A stretch of DNA of 64,000 nt from Photorhabdus laumondii subsp. laumondii. Lineage in GTDB: Bacteria > Pseudomonadota > Gammaproteobacteria > Enterobacterales > Enterobacteriaceae. The translations under genes were made by a program, and so were the position numbers. Within the stretch, counting starts at the first letter, position 1. The number at the start of each line of letters is the position of its first letter. Under the pieces are notes generated by a model, which made no database searches, was not told the DNA's origin, and saw only the letters and a program-made list of their open reading frames with translations. This document shows, piece after piece, positions 46,334-55,862 of this stretch. The DNA is taken from positions 4,340,001 through 4,404,000 of the forward strand of contig NZ_CP024901.1 in the NCBI RefSeq assembly GCF_003343245.1. The letters run 5' to 3'.

Positions 46334-47430
46334 TACCCAAGAAACTTCAAGATGCAGTTTTTAGCACCTGAAAATGGTCGTTAATTCTAGACATCAGCGA
46401 GTCCGCTATATCCGGTAGCGTTGTGGTGAAAAATTTGAAGACGTTGTCTCGAAATTCATGTTTATCCGCAAAATAACGGTTATTTCGAACCTGTTCATTC
46501 ATGACCTTCCATAATCGCTCTATTGGGTTTAAATTTGGGCTATAGGGAGGAAGGTAATGTAACTCAATATTGCTAACATAAGCCCACTCCTTAACAAGAT
46601 GAGCTTTGTTGTAACCCGCCCCATCCACAATAAGATGAATTTTTTGATGATAGTCAGGATAAGACTTTCTTATTTCATTGAAAAAACAGCAAATGTTGTA
46701 GTCATTGATGGTTTGATATTCCTGGAACACCGTACGACCAATGGCATTCAGGTTGAGCGCGCCCAATATATTCAGGCGAGTCCGGCTTCCTGTTGTTTTT
46801 ACTGTTTTTTTCTCGCCTTTTCGCATCCAGCCATAACCGAGTTTGGTGCCTTGAGTCGGGTGAACAGCATCAAGAAAAAGGATGGGTTCGTCTTTCGCTG
46901 TGACTTTAAGATTCTCATAATATTCAATAAATTGTCGCTGTTTTTCTGCGTCGAATTTATGAGGGACGCCACAAGGTTTTTTATAAGAAAAACCCTGACG
47001 GTGTAGCCATTTATTCATGCCGGGAATGCTAAAGGTAATATTCCAGAGCTGAGCAACATAGGCCACGATTTCATGGGTGTGATGGAAAAGATGTTGAGAT
47101 AAGTGATTGATTAAAAAATCAGTTTGTTCTTGAGAAAGCAAACTATCAGACCCCCCATTATCAGATTTAAGTTTACCTTGATTAAGGTAATCGCTGATAT
47201 GACGGTTAACGGTCATTTCATGAAGACGCAGGGCCTGAGCGATCATCACTGAACTCCAGCCTTCAGAGGCCAGCAGGACCGCTTTGATGCGATCACACTC
47301 CCTCTTATCACGGCAGGTGTGATGGAGATGTTCAAGTTCGGCTTTTTGTTCATCGGTAATGAATATTTTCATAGCGAGGATAATGATCTCCATTTCGGAT
47401 AAAATCAAGCATCTTCAATGATTACGGGTA
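46334..47430 (-). mobile_element. IS630-family insertion sequence, copy 1 (1097 bp)
   Basis: Ends TACCCAAGAAAC... and ...TGATTACGGGTA, flanked by duplicated TA (46332-46333 and 47431-47432), as expected for IS630/Tc1 elements. It appears identical to the copy at 54215-55311 and holds one intact transposase gene. Confidence 0.93.
46347..47372 (-). CDS. IS630-family transposase, copy 1
   Basis: 341 residues from the ATG that gives MKIFITDEQKAELEHL; the frame is open 12 codons further to a TTG. N-terminal HTH (WSSVMIAQALRLHEMTVNRHI) and DDE catalytic domain: D168 (LFLDAVHPTQG), D250 (LIVDGAGYNKA) and E285 (LNPIERLWK), the spacing typical of IS630/mariner. No frameshift; it is identical in protein to copy 2, so recent transposition is likely. 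Confidence 0.93.
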   Translation of the reverse strand: MKIFITDEQKAELEHLHHTCRDKRECDRIKAVLLASEGWSSVMIAQALRLHEMTVNRHISDYLNQGKLKSDNGGSDSLLSQEQTDFLINHLSQHLFHHTHEIVAYVAQLWNITFSIPGMNKWLHRQGFSYKKPCGVPHKFDAEKQRQFIEYYENLKVTAKDEPILFLDAVHPTQGTKLGYGWMRKGEKKTVKTTGSRTRLNILGALNLNAIGRTVFQEYQTINDYNICCFFNEIRKSYPDYHQKIHLIVDGAGYNKAHLVKEWAYVSNIELHYLPPYSPNLNPIERLWKVMNEQVRNNRYFADKHEFRDNVFKFFTTTLPDIADSLMSRINDHFQVLKTAS

Positions 47431-47868
47431 TAGTTGTATCATTTTTAATATAATGATGTACTGAAAAATGATTTATTCTTTTAATGTGACAAATTATTCC
47501 AATACATTGATTCTTTTCATCCATCAATGGGTATTTTTCACAGAGACAAGGATTAAGCTGTTGACCATTGCTTTTAAGATGAGCCACAATAATAGATGAT
47601 ACTCGTTGCATAGACTGTAAGACTTTACGATCATGTTCTTCAAAAAAGTGAGCAAGATAATTAAATGGCGTCGATAATTCTTTAACAGAATATCCCATGA
47701 TATCAGAGTCTTCAGGTAACTTACTTAATTTAACAAATTCTTTATTGGCATATATAAAACGAAGCTTCTTATCTTTTACAAACCATGATTCATGACTTTT
47801 GTCCCACATATTTTTTAACTGAGGGGTGATTTGACTCATATATGACCTTCAATAAGGTTGAATATAAA

Positions 47869-47995
47869 TATACCCGTTATCCTTCAAGTTGCCTCTTTGT
47901 TGGCTGCACTCGCTCACCCCGGTCACATCGTTATCTATGCTCCCGGGGATTCTCTCCCTTGCCGTCGCGATGCATCTTGAAATCCATAGGGTATA
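47869..47995 (-). repeat. ERIC element 3 (127 bp, reverse orientation)
   Basis: Reverse complement of the other copies, from TATACCCG to GGGTATA. It lies between the broken PAS4-LuxR copy 3 and abgT. A 97-codon rightward ORF across it is only translated repeat. Confidence 0.92.
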
Positions 47996-48089
47996 GAAAA
48001 ACATTTCAACAATCGGCAAAAAAGCGATTCATTTTTGCCACCCTGTTGGGTTCAGGTATAGAAAGTGCATTTAATGACGCTTTCATTCG

Positions 48090-48117
48090 ACCACCAATCT
48101 TCCTCCTTTATGGTGGT
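48090..48117 (-). terminator. Stem-loop at the abgT stop codon
   Basis: ACCACC (48090-48095) pairs with GGTGGT (48112-48117) right behind abgT. No U-run follows, so termination strength is doubtful. Confidence 0.3.
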
Positions 48118-49643
48118 TACAGCAATGTAGGGTAAATACCTGGCCCAATGGGCAATCCAGCAAAATACCAACCTATAAGCAGCAATATCCAAACGGCAAA
48201 AAACACCAGCGGATAAGGTAATACCAACGTGTAATAAGTACCTAGCTGAGCCCCCTTATAGTACCGTTGAAGAAACCCCAAAAAAAGCGGTAGAAAAGGT
48301 GACATCGGTGCCAACGGTAATACTGCGGAATCAGAAATACGGAAAATGATCTGTGCAAAGGCAGGGTGAAAGCCAAGCAGGACAAACATGGGAACAAAAA
48401 TAGGTGCCAGAATCGACCAAATGGCAGAACCACTTGCGATGAACATACACAAAAAGGCAGATAAAAACATTAATCCAATGAAGGCAGGAACACCTGTCAT
48501 ACCCAAGGCTTCTAGCATATCGGTTAGCCCTACCGCCATAAATTTGCCCATGTTGCTCCAGTTAAAGAAGGCAACAAATTGAGCCAGAGGGAAGACCATT
48601 ATAATGAAGCCAGCCATGTTTTTCATGGGATCAACGAGTAAGTCTGGAATATCATTAGACTTTTTTATCTGTTTTGTGGAAACGCCATATGTAATCGAAA
48701 CCACGAAGAAAAACAAAATAATGACTGGCACGATCCCTTTTATGAATGGCGATGGAATGATTGAGCCAGTCTGTGGATCACGCAGTAGTGCATTTTCGGG
48801 AACAACTAGCAACGCAACAATACCGATGAAAATTAGTGCAGATAGACCGCTCATTAGCAGCCCGCGATTTTGTTGTGGCGTGAGCTTTGCTAACTTCTCA
48901 TTGTGACTTCCTTTCCATGCTGGAAGGCGTGGCTCAACAAATTTATCCGTTAAGATAGCGCCTGCAATCGTCAGTACAATCACTGATGTTGCCATAAAAT
49001 ACCAGTTATCGATGACACTGACGTGTAAGTTGGGATCAAGCATTTTAACCGCTTCAGTACTGATACCAGATAACAGCACATCGGTAGTGACAATCAATAA
49101 GTTCGCCGTAAATCCTGAAGCAACACCAGCAATAGCGGCCAGTAGGCCAGCAACGGGGTGGCGACCAACCGCAATAAAAATTAGCGCGCCTAATGGAGGC
49201 ATGACAACGAGTGCGGCATCCGAAGAAATATGGCTAAAAAAGGCAATAAATAGCACCATATAGCTGGCGTAACGTTTATTAATACCAGAAGCCATTTTAT
49301 ACATCAGGGTTTGTAACAGACCGACTTTTTCTGCCAGCCCTGCACCAATGACCAAAGCTAATATTGCTCCAAGTGGTGTGAAGTTACTGAAATTTTTAAC
49401 GATATTAGGCAGGATCCACTGTAATCCTTCGGCGCTAAGTAAGTTTTTAACTCTAATGAACTCTCCATTTGTAGGGTTTTTTACGGCCAAGTCAAACCAA
49501 GACAAAATAGCAGTCGCTATCATTAAAACAGCTATTAAATAGATAAATAAAATAAAAGGATTCGGAATTTTATTTCCAACTCTTTCGATCCAACCAAGAA
49601 TACGTCCTGGGCTCTTATTTACAGAGATAGTTGTTTCACTCAT
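48117..49643 (-). CDS. abgT: p-Aminobenzoyl-glutamate transporter AbgT
   Basis: A 508-residue polytopic membrane protein, the same length as E. coli AbgT. Characteristic blocks: GWIERVGNKIPNPFILF at the N-terminus, LVIGAGLAEKVGLLQT, FFSHISSDAALVVMPPLGA and ASGSAIWSILAPIFVPM. AbgT imports p-aminobenzoyl-glutamate, a folate breakdown product (relatives may export sulfonamides). It is the last gene of the leftward abgABT set, 109 bp behind abgB. AAGGA precedes the ATG. Confidence 0.95.
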   Translation of the reverse strand: MSETTISVNKSPGRILGWIERVGNKIPNPFILFIYLIAVLMIATAILSWFDLAVKNPTNGEFIRVKNLLSAEGLQWILPNIVKNFSNFTPLGAILALVIGAGLAEKVGLLQTLMYKMASGINKRYASYMVLFIAFFSHISSDAALVVMPPLGALIFIAVGRHPVAGLLAAIAGVASGFTANLLIVTTDVLLSGISTEAVKMLDPNLHVSVIDNWYFMATSVIVLTIAGAILTDKFVEPRLPAWKGSHNEKLAKLTPQQNRGLLMSGLSALIFIGIVALLVVPENALLRDPQTGSIIPSPFIKGIVPVIILFFFVVSITYGVSTKQIKKSNDIPDLLVDPMKNMAGFIIMVFPLAQFVAFFNWSNMGKFMAVGLTDMLEALGMTGVPAFIGLMFLSAFLCMFIASGSAIWSILAPIFVPMFVLLGFHPAFAQIIFRISDSAVLPLAPMSPFLPLFLGFLQRYYKGAQLGTYYTLVLPYPLVFFAVWILLLIGWYFAGLPIGPGIYPTLL

Positions 49644-49752
49644 GATTTTTTCCTTTGTGTTTGCTCTCGTTATTATTTTTTGATTATGTAAATGACTGAA
49701 CGCTAGCTGCTAGCTTGCCGCTGTAAGCAAGCCAGTATTTATCGAAGCAAAG

Positions 49753-51201
49753 TTATTTCAAAGGTGATGGTTTAATATCGGGCGGAATAGGACACTGATA
49801 GGGATGCTCATCCCGTTGGTGTTTGAACTCAGACTGGACCTCTGCTAGCAGAGCAGGGTCTATTAATAATTTAAGTGCGGTGGCGGCCATAATTTTCCCG
49901 GCAAGACACATCCCTTTGTGAGCAATGGATGAACGCCCTTGTGCGACTAATTGCCAAGTATGCAGTGGTGTGCCAAAGGCGAAGCAGGGACTGAAACATT
50001 GCGCTGTGGGTGTTACCCAACTGACATCACCGACATCGGTAGATCCATACAGTAACTCTTGCGATTCTATATAGGGTAAGACTTCATCTGTCAGTGCTTT
50101 TTCCCCTTGTCGCTCACTCCAGCGTTTACCCTCTTCGCCCGCTGTTCGCGCTGCATTGAGTTTGGCATTGCGTAAATCATCTTTTGTCAGTGTTTGATGA
50201 ATTTTTTCGGCAAATTGGCATTCCTCATCAGTATATTCAGGAATACCAAAGGCTTGAATATACTGATACATCACTCTTTCCATCGTGCGGTTAGGAATAT
50301 AGTTTGAACACGCCTTATCAAAGCGAATATTCAATTGCGTGCCGGTCATTAAGGCAGCACCTTTAGCAATATCAATGACTCGTTGATAAATATCTTGAGC
50401 CTGATCCAGTTGTGGGGCGCGAACAAGGTATAAAACTTCGGCATCAGCCTGTACAACGTTAGGTGACACACCACCGGTATTAGTCACTGCATAATGAATT
50501 CGTGCTTCCTGAATGATATGTTCACGAAGAAATTGAACACCCACATTCATCAGACTAACTGCATCTAAAGCACTTCGACCCAAGTGAGGGGAATTGGCGG
50601 CGTGTGAAGCAACTCCTTTAAAATGAAATGCTGTTTGGATATTTGCCAGAGACTGGACATTAAATACACTACTGAATGATTCAGGATGCCATGTAATTGC
50701 TGCATCAACATCATCAAAAAGACCTTGCCGGACCATAAATGTTTTGCCGGAACCCCCTTCTTCCGCCGGGCAACCGTAAAACCGTACAGTTCCAATTTGT
50801 TGATTTTTTTGCAACCAGGCTTTCACTGTAAATGCCGCAGCGAGTGCGGCTGTCCCCAGTAAATTATGTCCACACCCATGACCGTTACCGTTTTTAACCA
50901 TAGGATTAGGTTCACAACAGCCTGCTTTTTGGCTTAAACCAGCCAGCGCATCATACTCACCAAGTAAAGAAATCACAGGGTGTCCACTGCCATAACTGGC
51001 GATAAACGCGGTCTCAATATTGCCTACCCCACGCTGAACAACGAACCCTTCATTTTCTAACGCATTTGCGAGCAGTTCAGCAGAAAAGTTTTCTTCAAAA
51101 TTGGTCTCAGGGTGTTCCCAAATCTTATCGCTAAGGTAAGTAAAATCACTTTGGCGTTGCTCAATGTATTCATTGATGAATTCAATCAACGAGTTATTCA
51201 T
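49753..51201 (-). CDS. abgB: p-Aminobenzoyl-glutamate hydrolase subunit B
   Basis: 482 residues of the M20D/amidohydrolase family. Metal-site blocks visible: SLLGEYDALAGLSQ, GNGHGCGHNLLG, FYGCPAEEGGSGK and DVGDVSW. E. coli AbgB is 481 residues and forms the hydrolase with AbgA, cleaving p-aminobenzoyl-glutamate to p-aminobenzoate and glutamate. It overlaps abgA by 8 bp; GGAG lies 6 bases before its ATG. Confidence 0.95.
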   Translation of the reverse strand: MNNSLIEFINEYIEQRQSDFTYLSDKIWEHPETNFEENFSAELLANALENEGFVVQRGVGNIETAFIASYGSGHPVISLLGEYDALAGLSQKAGCCEPNPMVKNGNGHGCGHNLLGTAALAAAFTVKAWLQKNQQIGTVRFYGCPAEEGGSGKTFMVRQGLFDDVDAAITWHPESFSSVFNVQSLANIQTAFHFKGVASHAANSPHLGRSALDAVSLMNVGVQFLREHIIQEARIHYAVTNTGGVSPNVVQADAEVLYLVRAPQLDQAQDIYQRVIDIAKGAALMTGTQLNIRFDKACSNYIPNRTMERVMYQYIQAFGIPEYTDEECQFAEKIHQTLTKDDLRNAKLNAARTAGEEGKRWSERQGEKALTDEVLPYIESQELLYGSTDVGDVSWVTPTAQCFSPCFAFGTPLHTWQLVAQGRSSIAHKGMCLAGKIMAATALKLLIDPALLAEVQSEFKHQRDEHPYQCPIPPDIKPSPLK

Positions 51202-52516
51202 GATGAACTCCGAAATCAGGTAGGTTAAGGGCGATAGTGGCTAATGTTTTCACTGCGGTAGTCATCACGTTTTCATCAAAGTCAAACCGTTCATTATGAT
51301 GACCTGCGCTGAGTGCTGTACCGAAAATAAGGTAAGTGGCTTGACCACCATTCGATTTGACGTGTTCCATAAAATAGGTCGCGTCCTCAGATCCGGCAGC
51401 TTGCTGACGGCTTTTGACAACAGATGAAAGCTCTGGGATATATTGTTGAGCCTGTTGATAAATGAAATCGACCCATACTGGGCTAGGCTGGCTACTTTGA
51501 GCGGCTCCCATTAACTGTATTCCATATTCAACCCCCTGCATTTTTGCCGCGCCTTCAATGATATTGAGAGCTTGACGGTAGACAAATGCATTGATCTCAT
51601 TAGTTTCACCGCGAGTTTCCACTTTCATTAATGCATAGTCAGGAATAACGTTACGGCCAATGCCTGCCTGTAGCACTCCGACATTAATGCGTGAGCTGCC
51701 TTCGCTATGGTGAGAAATAGCATACAGCCCTAAGGTTGCTTGAGCTGCGGCTAACAGTGCATTTTTTCCCGCTTCTGGTTTTGCACCAGAATGGGAGGCC
51801 ACACCACGATAAGTAACATCGATTTTGGTAGTAGCAAGAAAATTATTACTCCCACAGACCAATTCGCCTTGAGGTACACCAGTGCCGATATGAATAGCGA
51901 TAAAGAAATCAACATCATCGACAACGCCCGCTTCAACCATTGATTTTGCACCACGAGTTCCTTCTTCCGCAGGCTGAAAAATCAGTTTGATTTTTCCAGT
52001 CAGTTGGCTTTCATATTTTTTCAATATACAAGCGAGTCCTAATCCAATCGCTGTGTGACCATCATGACCACAGGCATGCATCATATGTGTATTACAAGAG
52101 GAAAAGCCTTCAGCATAAGGGCGGTGCACGTGAGTTTGTTCCTCATTCAGGTCAAGCGCATCCATATCCACCCGAAAAGCCAAGGTTGGTCCAGGTTTTC
52201 CGGTATCGAGTGTCGCGACAATGCCAGTAAACCCGCCTGAAAAATGGGGTAGCCATTCAGTCAGAGCGCCCTGTTTAATAGCACGCTGTTCTTGCGCTTG
52301 TAATGCCTGTTTTGAAGGTAAGCCCATTCGTGCATCAGCCTTGATAACATCTTTTCCCATTTTCAGGCTATAACCCAGACGGTGCAGCTCATCCACCACA
52401 ATCGTTGCTGTTCTGAATTCGAACCAGCCTGATTCAGCAAAATGGTGGAAATCGCGACGCCAGTTTCGTAATTGTTCAGCAATTTGCTGAATAGATTCGC
52501 TTAATAAAGTGCCCAT
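51194..52516 (-). CDS. abgA: p-Aminobenzoyl-glutamate hydrolase subunit A
   Basis: 440 residues of the M20 peptidase-like family. Metal-binding blocks: FRVDMDALDLNEEQTHVH, MMHACGHDGHTAIGLG, IFQPAEEGTRGA and the C-terminal GHHNERFDFDE. It pairs with AbgB. It is first in the leftward abgABT operon and divergent from abgR. Confidence 0.95.
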   Translation of the reverse strand: MGTLLSESIQQIAEQLRNWRRDFHHFAESGWFEFRTATIVVDELHRLGYSLKMGKDVIKADARMGLPSKQALQAQEQRAIKQGALTEWLPHFSGGFTGIVATLDTGKPGPTLAFRVDMDALDLNEEQTHVHRPYAEGFSSCNTHMMHACGHDGHTAIGLGLACILKKYESQLTGKIKLIFQPAEEGTRGAKSMVEAGVVDDVDFFIAIHIGTGVPQGELVCGSNNFLATTKIDVTYRGVASHSGAKPEAGKNALLAAAQATLGLYAISHHSEGSSRINVGVLQAGIGRNVIPDYALMKVETRGETNEINAFVYRQALNIIEGAAKMQGVEYGIQLMGAAQSSQPSPVWVDFIYQQAQQYIPELSSVVKSRQQAAGSEDATYFMEHVKSNGGQATYLIFGTALSAGHHNERFDFDENVMTTAVKTLATIALNLPDFGVHHE

Positions 52517-52790
52517 AATAATTATCTCTTTTAGTTATCGCGGAGAAGAAAATATATTTAGTTTATTTCACCAAGATTGATTTTGTTAAAATATTTATTT
52601 AATTTTGATTGAACTAGTTTATTTTTTAAAATTTTATTGTTTTAATAATTTAAAAATATTTTTGTTGAATTTTAAATTTAAATACAGCCCGATTTTTCAT
52701 TACTGATTTTTAATGTATACAATAAATTTTGTTCAAGTAAGATACAATTATCTTTATCTATATAATTAAAAGTTATCGCAAGAGAGAAAA

Positions 52791-53690
52791 ATGACGACAC
52801 CAATAAAACTCAATCAACTGCGCGCTTTTGTTGAAATTTACCGTCATGGCAGTATCAGAGCGGCTAGTCGGTTTCTGTTACTCTCACAACCTGCTTTGAC
52901 CAAATCGATTCGCGAACTAGAAGATTCACTTGGTGCAAAATTATTTATACGCAGTAACCAAGGTATTCATTTGACAGGGTGTGGAAAAAGTTTTTTACAA
53001 CGCGCCTGTTTGATACTTGAGGAGCTTCGAATTGCACAGGAAGATATTCAACAACGAGTTGGCTTGATCGGTGGTGTAGTCAATATTGGCGTAGCTGGCA
53101 GTATTGCACGTACGATTATGCCAAAGGTGATTACACAGTTTCACCGTGATTATCCTACAGTAAAATTAAGAGTTGTTGAGGGACAGTTATTGACTATGCT
53201 ACCTCAGCTCAGACAAGGTGAACTGAATTTTACCGTGAACACCTATTATCCCGGTAGCTTAGATGCAGAATTGAGCTTCGAAAAATTGATGGAAAAAGAG
53301 TACAAAGTGATTGTACGAAAAGGGCATCCAAAAGTGAATGCAACCTCTTTAGACGAATTAATTGATTGTGACTGGACCATGCCAACACCGAAAGGCACCT
53401 ACTATCGCAGGTTATTTGAGATGTTTACATCGCTGGATAATCCACCTGTCTTTAGTGTCACGTGTGAAACATTAATGGCTTGCATGAGTTTAGTCTCCGA
53501 AAGTGACTTTGTGACTATTGTAGCTGTGGATGTGGTTGATGAGACTCTGTTTAACCAGCAATTTGTGGCGTTAAACCTTAAAGAGGAGCTTCCCTTTGCA
53601 ACTTTTTGCCTTGTTCAACGAAGAGATACAAAGTTAACTCCCGCAGGAGAACATTTGGCTAGACTTTTTCGGATGTATTGTCGTGACTAA
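52791..53690 (+). CDS. abgR: LysR-family regulator of the abg operon
   Basis: 299 residues. N-terminal LysR HTH (LNQLRAFVEIYRHGSIRAASRFLLLSQPALTKSIRELEDSLG) and a substrate-binding effector domain. It is divergent from abgA across a 274 bp AT-rich gap, the standard layout for a LysR activator and its target. E. coli AbgR is about 302 residues at the same place. The ligand is presumably linked to p-aminobenzoyl-glutamate. Confidence 0.92.
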   Translation: MTTPIKLNQLRAFVEIYRHGSIRAASRFLLLSQPALTKSIRELEDSLGAKLFIRSNQGIHLTGCGKSFLQRACLILEELRIAQEDIQQRVGLIGGVVNIGVAGSIARTIMPKVITQFHRDYPTVKLRVVEGQLLTMLPQLRQGELNFTVNTYYPGSLDAELSFEKLMEKEYKVIVRKGHPKVNATSLDELIDCDWTMPTPKGTYYRRLFEMFTSLDNPPVFSVTCETLMACMSLVSESDFVTIVAVDVVDETLFNQQFVALNLKEELPFATFCLVQRRDTKLTPAGEHLARLFRMYCRD

Positions 53691-54082
53691 TTTTTGCACC
53701 TGAAGTGGGAATTAGGGAGGAGCTGAGTAGACCCGCCGGTCCGACTGGATAAACTAAATAAGCTTCCATATGGTGGTACACTTATTTTTTCACTCCAGAT
53801 TGTTGTTGCAACGAAAACGCTTTCTATAAACTCTTCCACATATTTAATTTAAGTAACTGCCACATATACTGACAACAATGATTTCGTGTTACCGCTTCAT
53901 GTAATAATTACCACAAGCGTTCAATTTTGTTTAGCCCGGTATTGATTGCCCCGTCCTTCCTTAAACGGGTAGTAAAAAAGATCATAGTGTGCTGGTCATG
54001 TTCGCTTTTTCCGGTAAATACGGCATATAACGATAACTCAGTTCGTCTATTTCTTCTTGTGAACATCGCTAAAATTTGAGAT
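53691..54082. other. Gap between abgR and a broken LuxR-type gene
   Basis: No gene supported. The right part (about 53990-54082) is similar to 44300-44378 behind PAS4-LuxR copy 1, for example TTTTTCCGGTAAATACGGCA in both. Copies 1 and 4 therefore share their 3' flanks as well, which points to duplication of a larger segment. Confidence 0.4.
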
Positions 54083-54214
54083 TCAAACAAAAATACTGCT
54101 TTCAGGGCGTAAAAATCTTTCTGGTACATAAAGATCATAATTATTAAAGCGACAGTATTCCTCCAATTGCCGAGCAGATCTAACACCAACTTTTCTGTAT
54201 ATTTGTGCCGTATA

Positions 54215-55311
54215 TACCCAAGAAACTTCAAGATGCAGTTTTTAGCACCTGAAAATGGTCGTTAATTCTAGACATCAGCGAGTCCGCTATATCCGGTAGC
54301 GTTGTGGTGAAAAATTTGAAGACGTTGTCTCGAAATTCATGTTTATCCGCAAAATAACGGTTATTTCGAACCTGTTCATTCATGACCTTCCATAATCGCT
54401 CTATTGGGTTTAAATTTGGGCTATAGGGAGGAAGGTAATGTAACTCAATATTGCTAACATAAGCCCACTCCTTAACAAGATGAGCTTTGTTGTAACCCGC
54501 CCCATCCACAATAAGATGAATTTTTTGATGATAGTCAGGATAAGACTTTCTTATTTCATTGAAAAAACAGCAAATGTTGTAGTCATTGATGGTTTGATAT
54601 TCCTGGAACACCGTACGACCAATGGCATTCAGGTTGAGCGCGCCCAATATATTCAGGCGAGTCCGGCTTCCTGTTGTTTTTACTGTTTTTTTCTCGCCTT
54701 TTCGCATCCAGCCATAACCGAGTTTGGTGCCTTGAGTCGGGTGAACAGCATCAAGAAAAAGGATGGGTTCGTCTTTCGCTGTGACTTTAAGATTCTCATA
54801 ATATTCAATAAATTGTCGCTGTTTTTCTGCGTCGAATTTATGAGGGACGCCACAAGGTTTTTTATAAGAAAAACCCTGACGGTGTAGCCATTTATTCATG
54901 CCGGGAATGCTAAAGGTAATATTCCAGAGCTGAGCAACATAGGCCACGATTTCATGGGTGTGATGGAAAAGATGTTGAGATAAGTGATTGATTAAAAAAT
55001 CAGTTTGTTCTTGAGAAAGCAAACTATCAGACCCCCCATTATCAGATTTAAGTTTACCTTGATTAAGGTAATCGCTGATATGACGGTTAACGGTCATTTC
55101 ATGAAGACGCAGGGCCTGAGCGATCATCACTGAACTCCAGCCTTCAGAGGCCAGCAGGACCGCTTTGATGCGATCACACTCCCTCTTATCACGGCAGGTG
55201 TGATGGAGATGTTCAAGTTCGGCTTTTTGTTCATCGGTAATGAATATTTTCATAGCGAGGATAATGATCTCCATTTCGGATAAAATCAAGCATCTTCAAT
55301 GATTACGGGTA
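54215..55311 (-). mobile_element. IS630-family insertion sequence, copy 2 (1097 bp)
   Basis: It appears identical to copy 1 (offset 7881 bp), with the same ends and TA duplication (54213-54214 and 55312-55313). Both copies lie inside PAS4-LuxR genes in the same orientation as the host gene. Confidence 0.93.
54228..55253 (-). CDS. IS630-family transposase, copy 2
   Basis: 341 residues, identical to copy 1, with D168, D250 and E285 in place. Same start choice (MKIFITDEQ). The two copies could act on each other's ends and perhaps on related ERIC ends. Confidence 0.93.
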   Translation of the reverse strand: MKIFITDEQKAELEHLHHTCRDKRECDRIKAVLLASEGWSSVMIAQALRLHEMTVNRHISDYLNQGKLKSDNGGSDSLLSQEQTDFLINHLSQHLFHHTHEIVAYVAQLWNITFSIPGMNKWLHRQGFSYKKPCGVPHKFDAEKQRQFIEYYENLKVTAKDEPILFLDAVHPTQGTKLGYGWMRKGEKKTVKTTGSRTRLNILGALNLNAIGRTVFQEYQTINDYNICCFFNEIRKSYPDYHQKIHLIVDGAGYNKAHLVKEWAYVSNIELHYLPPYSPNLNPIERLWKVMNEQVRNNRYFADKHEFRDNVFKFFTTTLPDIADSLMSRINDHFQVLKTAS

Positions 55312-55862
55312 TAGTGTTCAACAGTACGGTAGGAAATATTTAATATTCTATCAATTTGTTTACTGGTATATTTATGTAAAGAGAGAAAAATGACATCCCA
55401 TTCCCGTTGGGTAAATAAATGAGTCGGTGGTTGAAATATAATGGAAGCGGGGAGTTTTCCATGATATAAACGTGTTAATGAATAATCTTGAGCTTTCCAC
55501 AAGTGATAGATAATTCCAAGACAATCACCATTTTCATGATAAATAGGTTGTTTTTCACAGAAATAGGAGGATAAGGTTCTTATTTCTCCCCAAATATGGG
55601 TTTCGAGTGAAACATATGATTTTTCTTCTTTCATTACCTTTTGGTCATGATGAATATATTCTTTTGCAAACTCGGCACCATCCCAAGGAAGCTCATCATC
55701 ATAAAGCCCTTCGAAATCAAATGAATCAGAAAAACCTTTGATGGAGTTCAGCGCTTTATTGCCATAAATAAAACAGGAATTTTTATCTTTTATTCCCCAA
55801 GGATCGTTACTGATTGCCAATGTGTTAATAACTTGAGGTGAAATGATTAACTTATTATTCAT

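Larger units (their letters stand above)
46063..47839 (-). pseudogene. PAS4-LuxR type regulator (copy 3) split by an IS630-family element
   Basis: The 5' part (47839 to 47432) encodes the PAS4 domain up to HHYIKNDTT. The 3' part (46333 to 46063) encodes SVKLRPPNN and the HTH through SMSHFFLD. The IS lies between them in the same orientation. Removing the IS and one TA restores an open frame that aligns throughout with the intact gene at 60907-61581. The N-terminal fragment now ends with IS-derived residues (IPVIIEDA). The insertion falls in the linker between sensor and HTH domains. Confidence 0.9.
54083..55862 (-). pseudogene. PAS4-LuxR type regulator (copy 4) split by an IS630-family element
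   Basis: The 5' part (from ATG 55862) encodes MNNKLIISPQVINT, the PAS4 domain and the HTH up to NISYRTVEHYT. The 3' part (54214 to TGA 54083) continues AQIYRKVGVRSARQLEEYC to RPESSIFV. The IS interrupts the last helix of the HTH. Joining the flanks after removing one TA restores the frame exactly. It is very similar to copy 1, including the 3' end. The N-terminal 188-residue product now ends TRNH in IS sequence and should be unable to bind DNA normally. Confidence 0.9.

Noticed and set aside
47842..48135. 97-codon ORF between LuxR copy 3 and abgT
   Set aside because: It is mostly translated ERIC sequence; the same peptide appears wherever the element is read in this frame.
53908..54231. 107-codon leftward ORF at the edge of IS630 copy 2
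   Set aside because: It is the wrong frame of the LuxR copy 4 3' end. The correct frame (AQIYRKVGV...) gives the expected protein.
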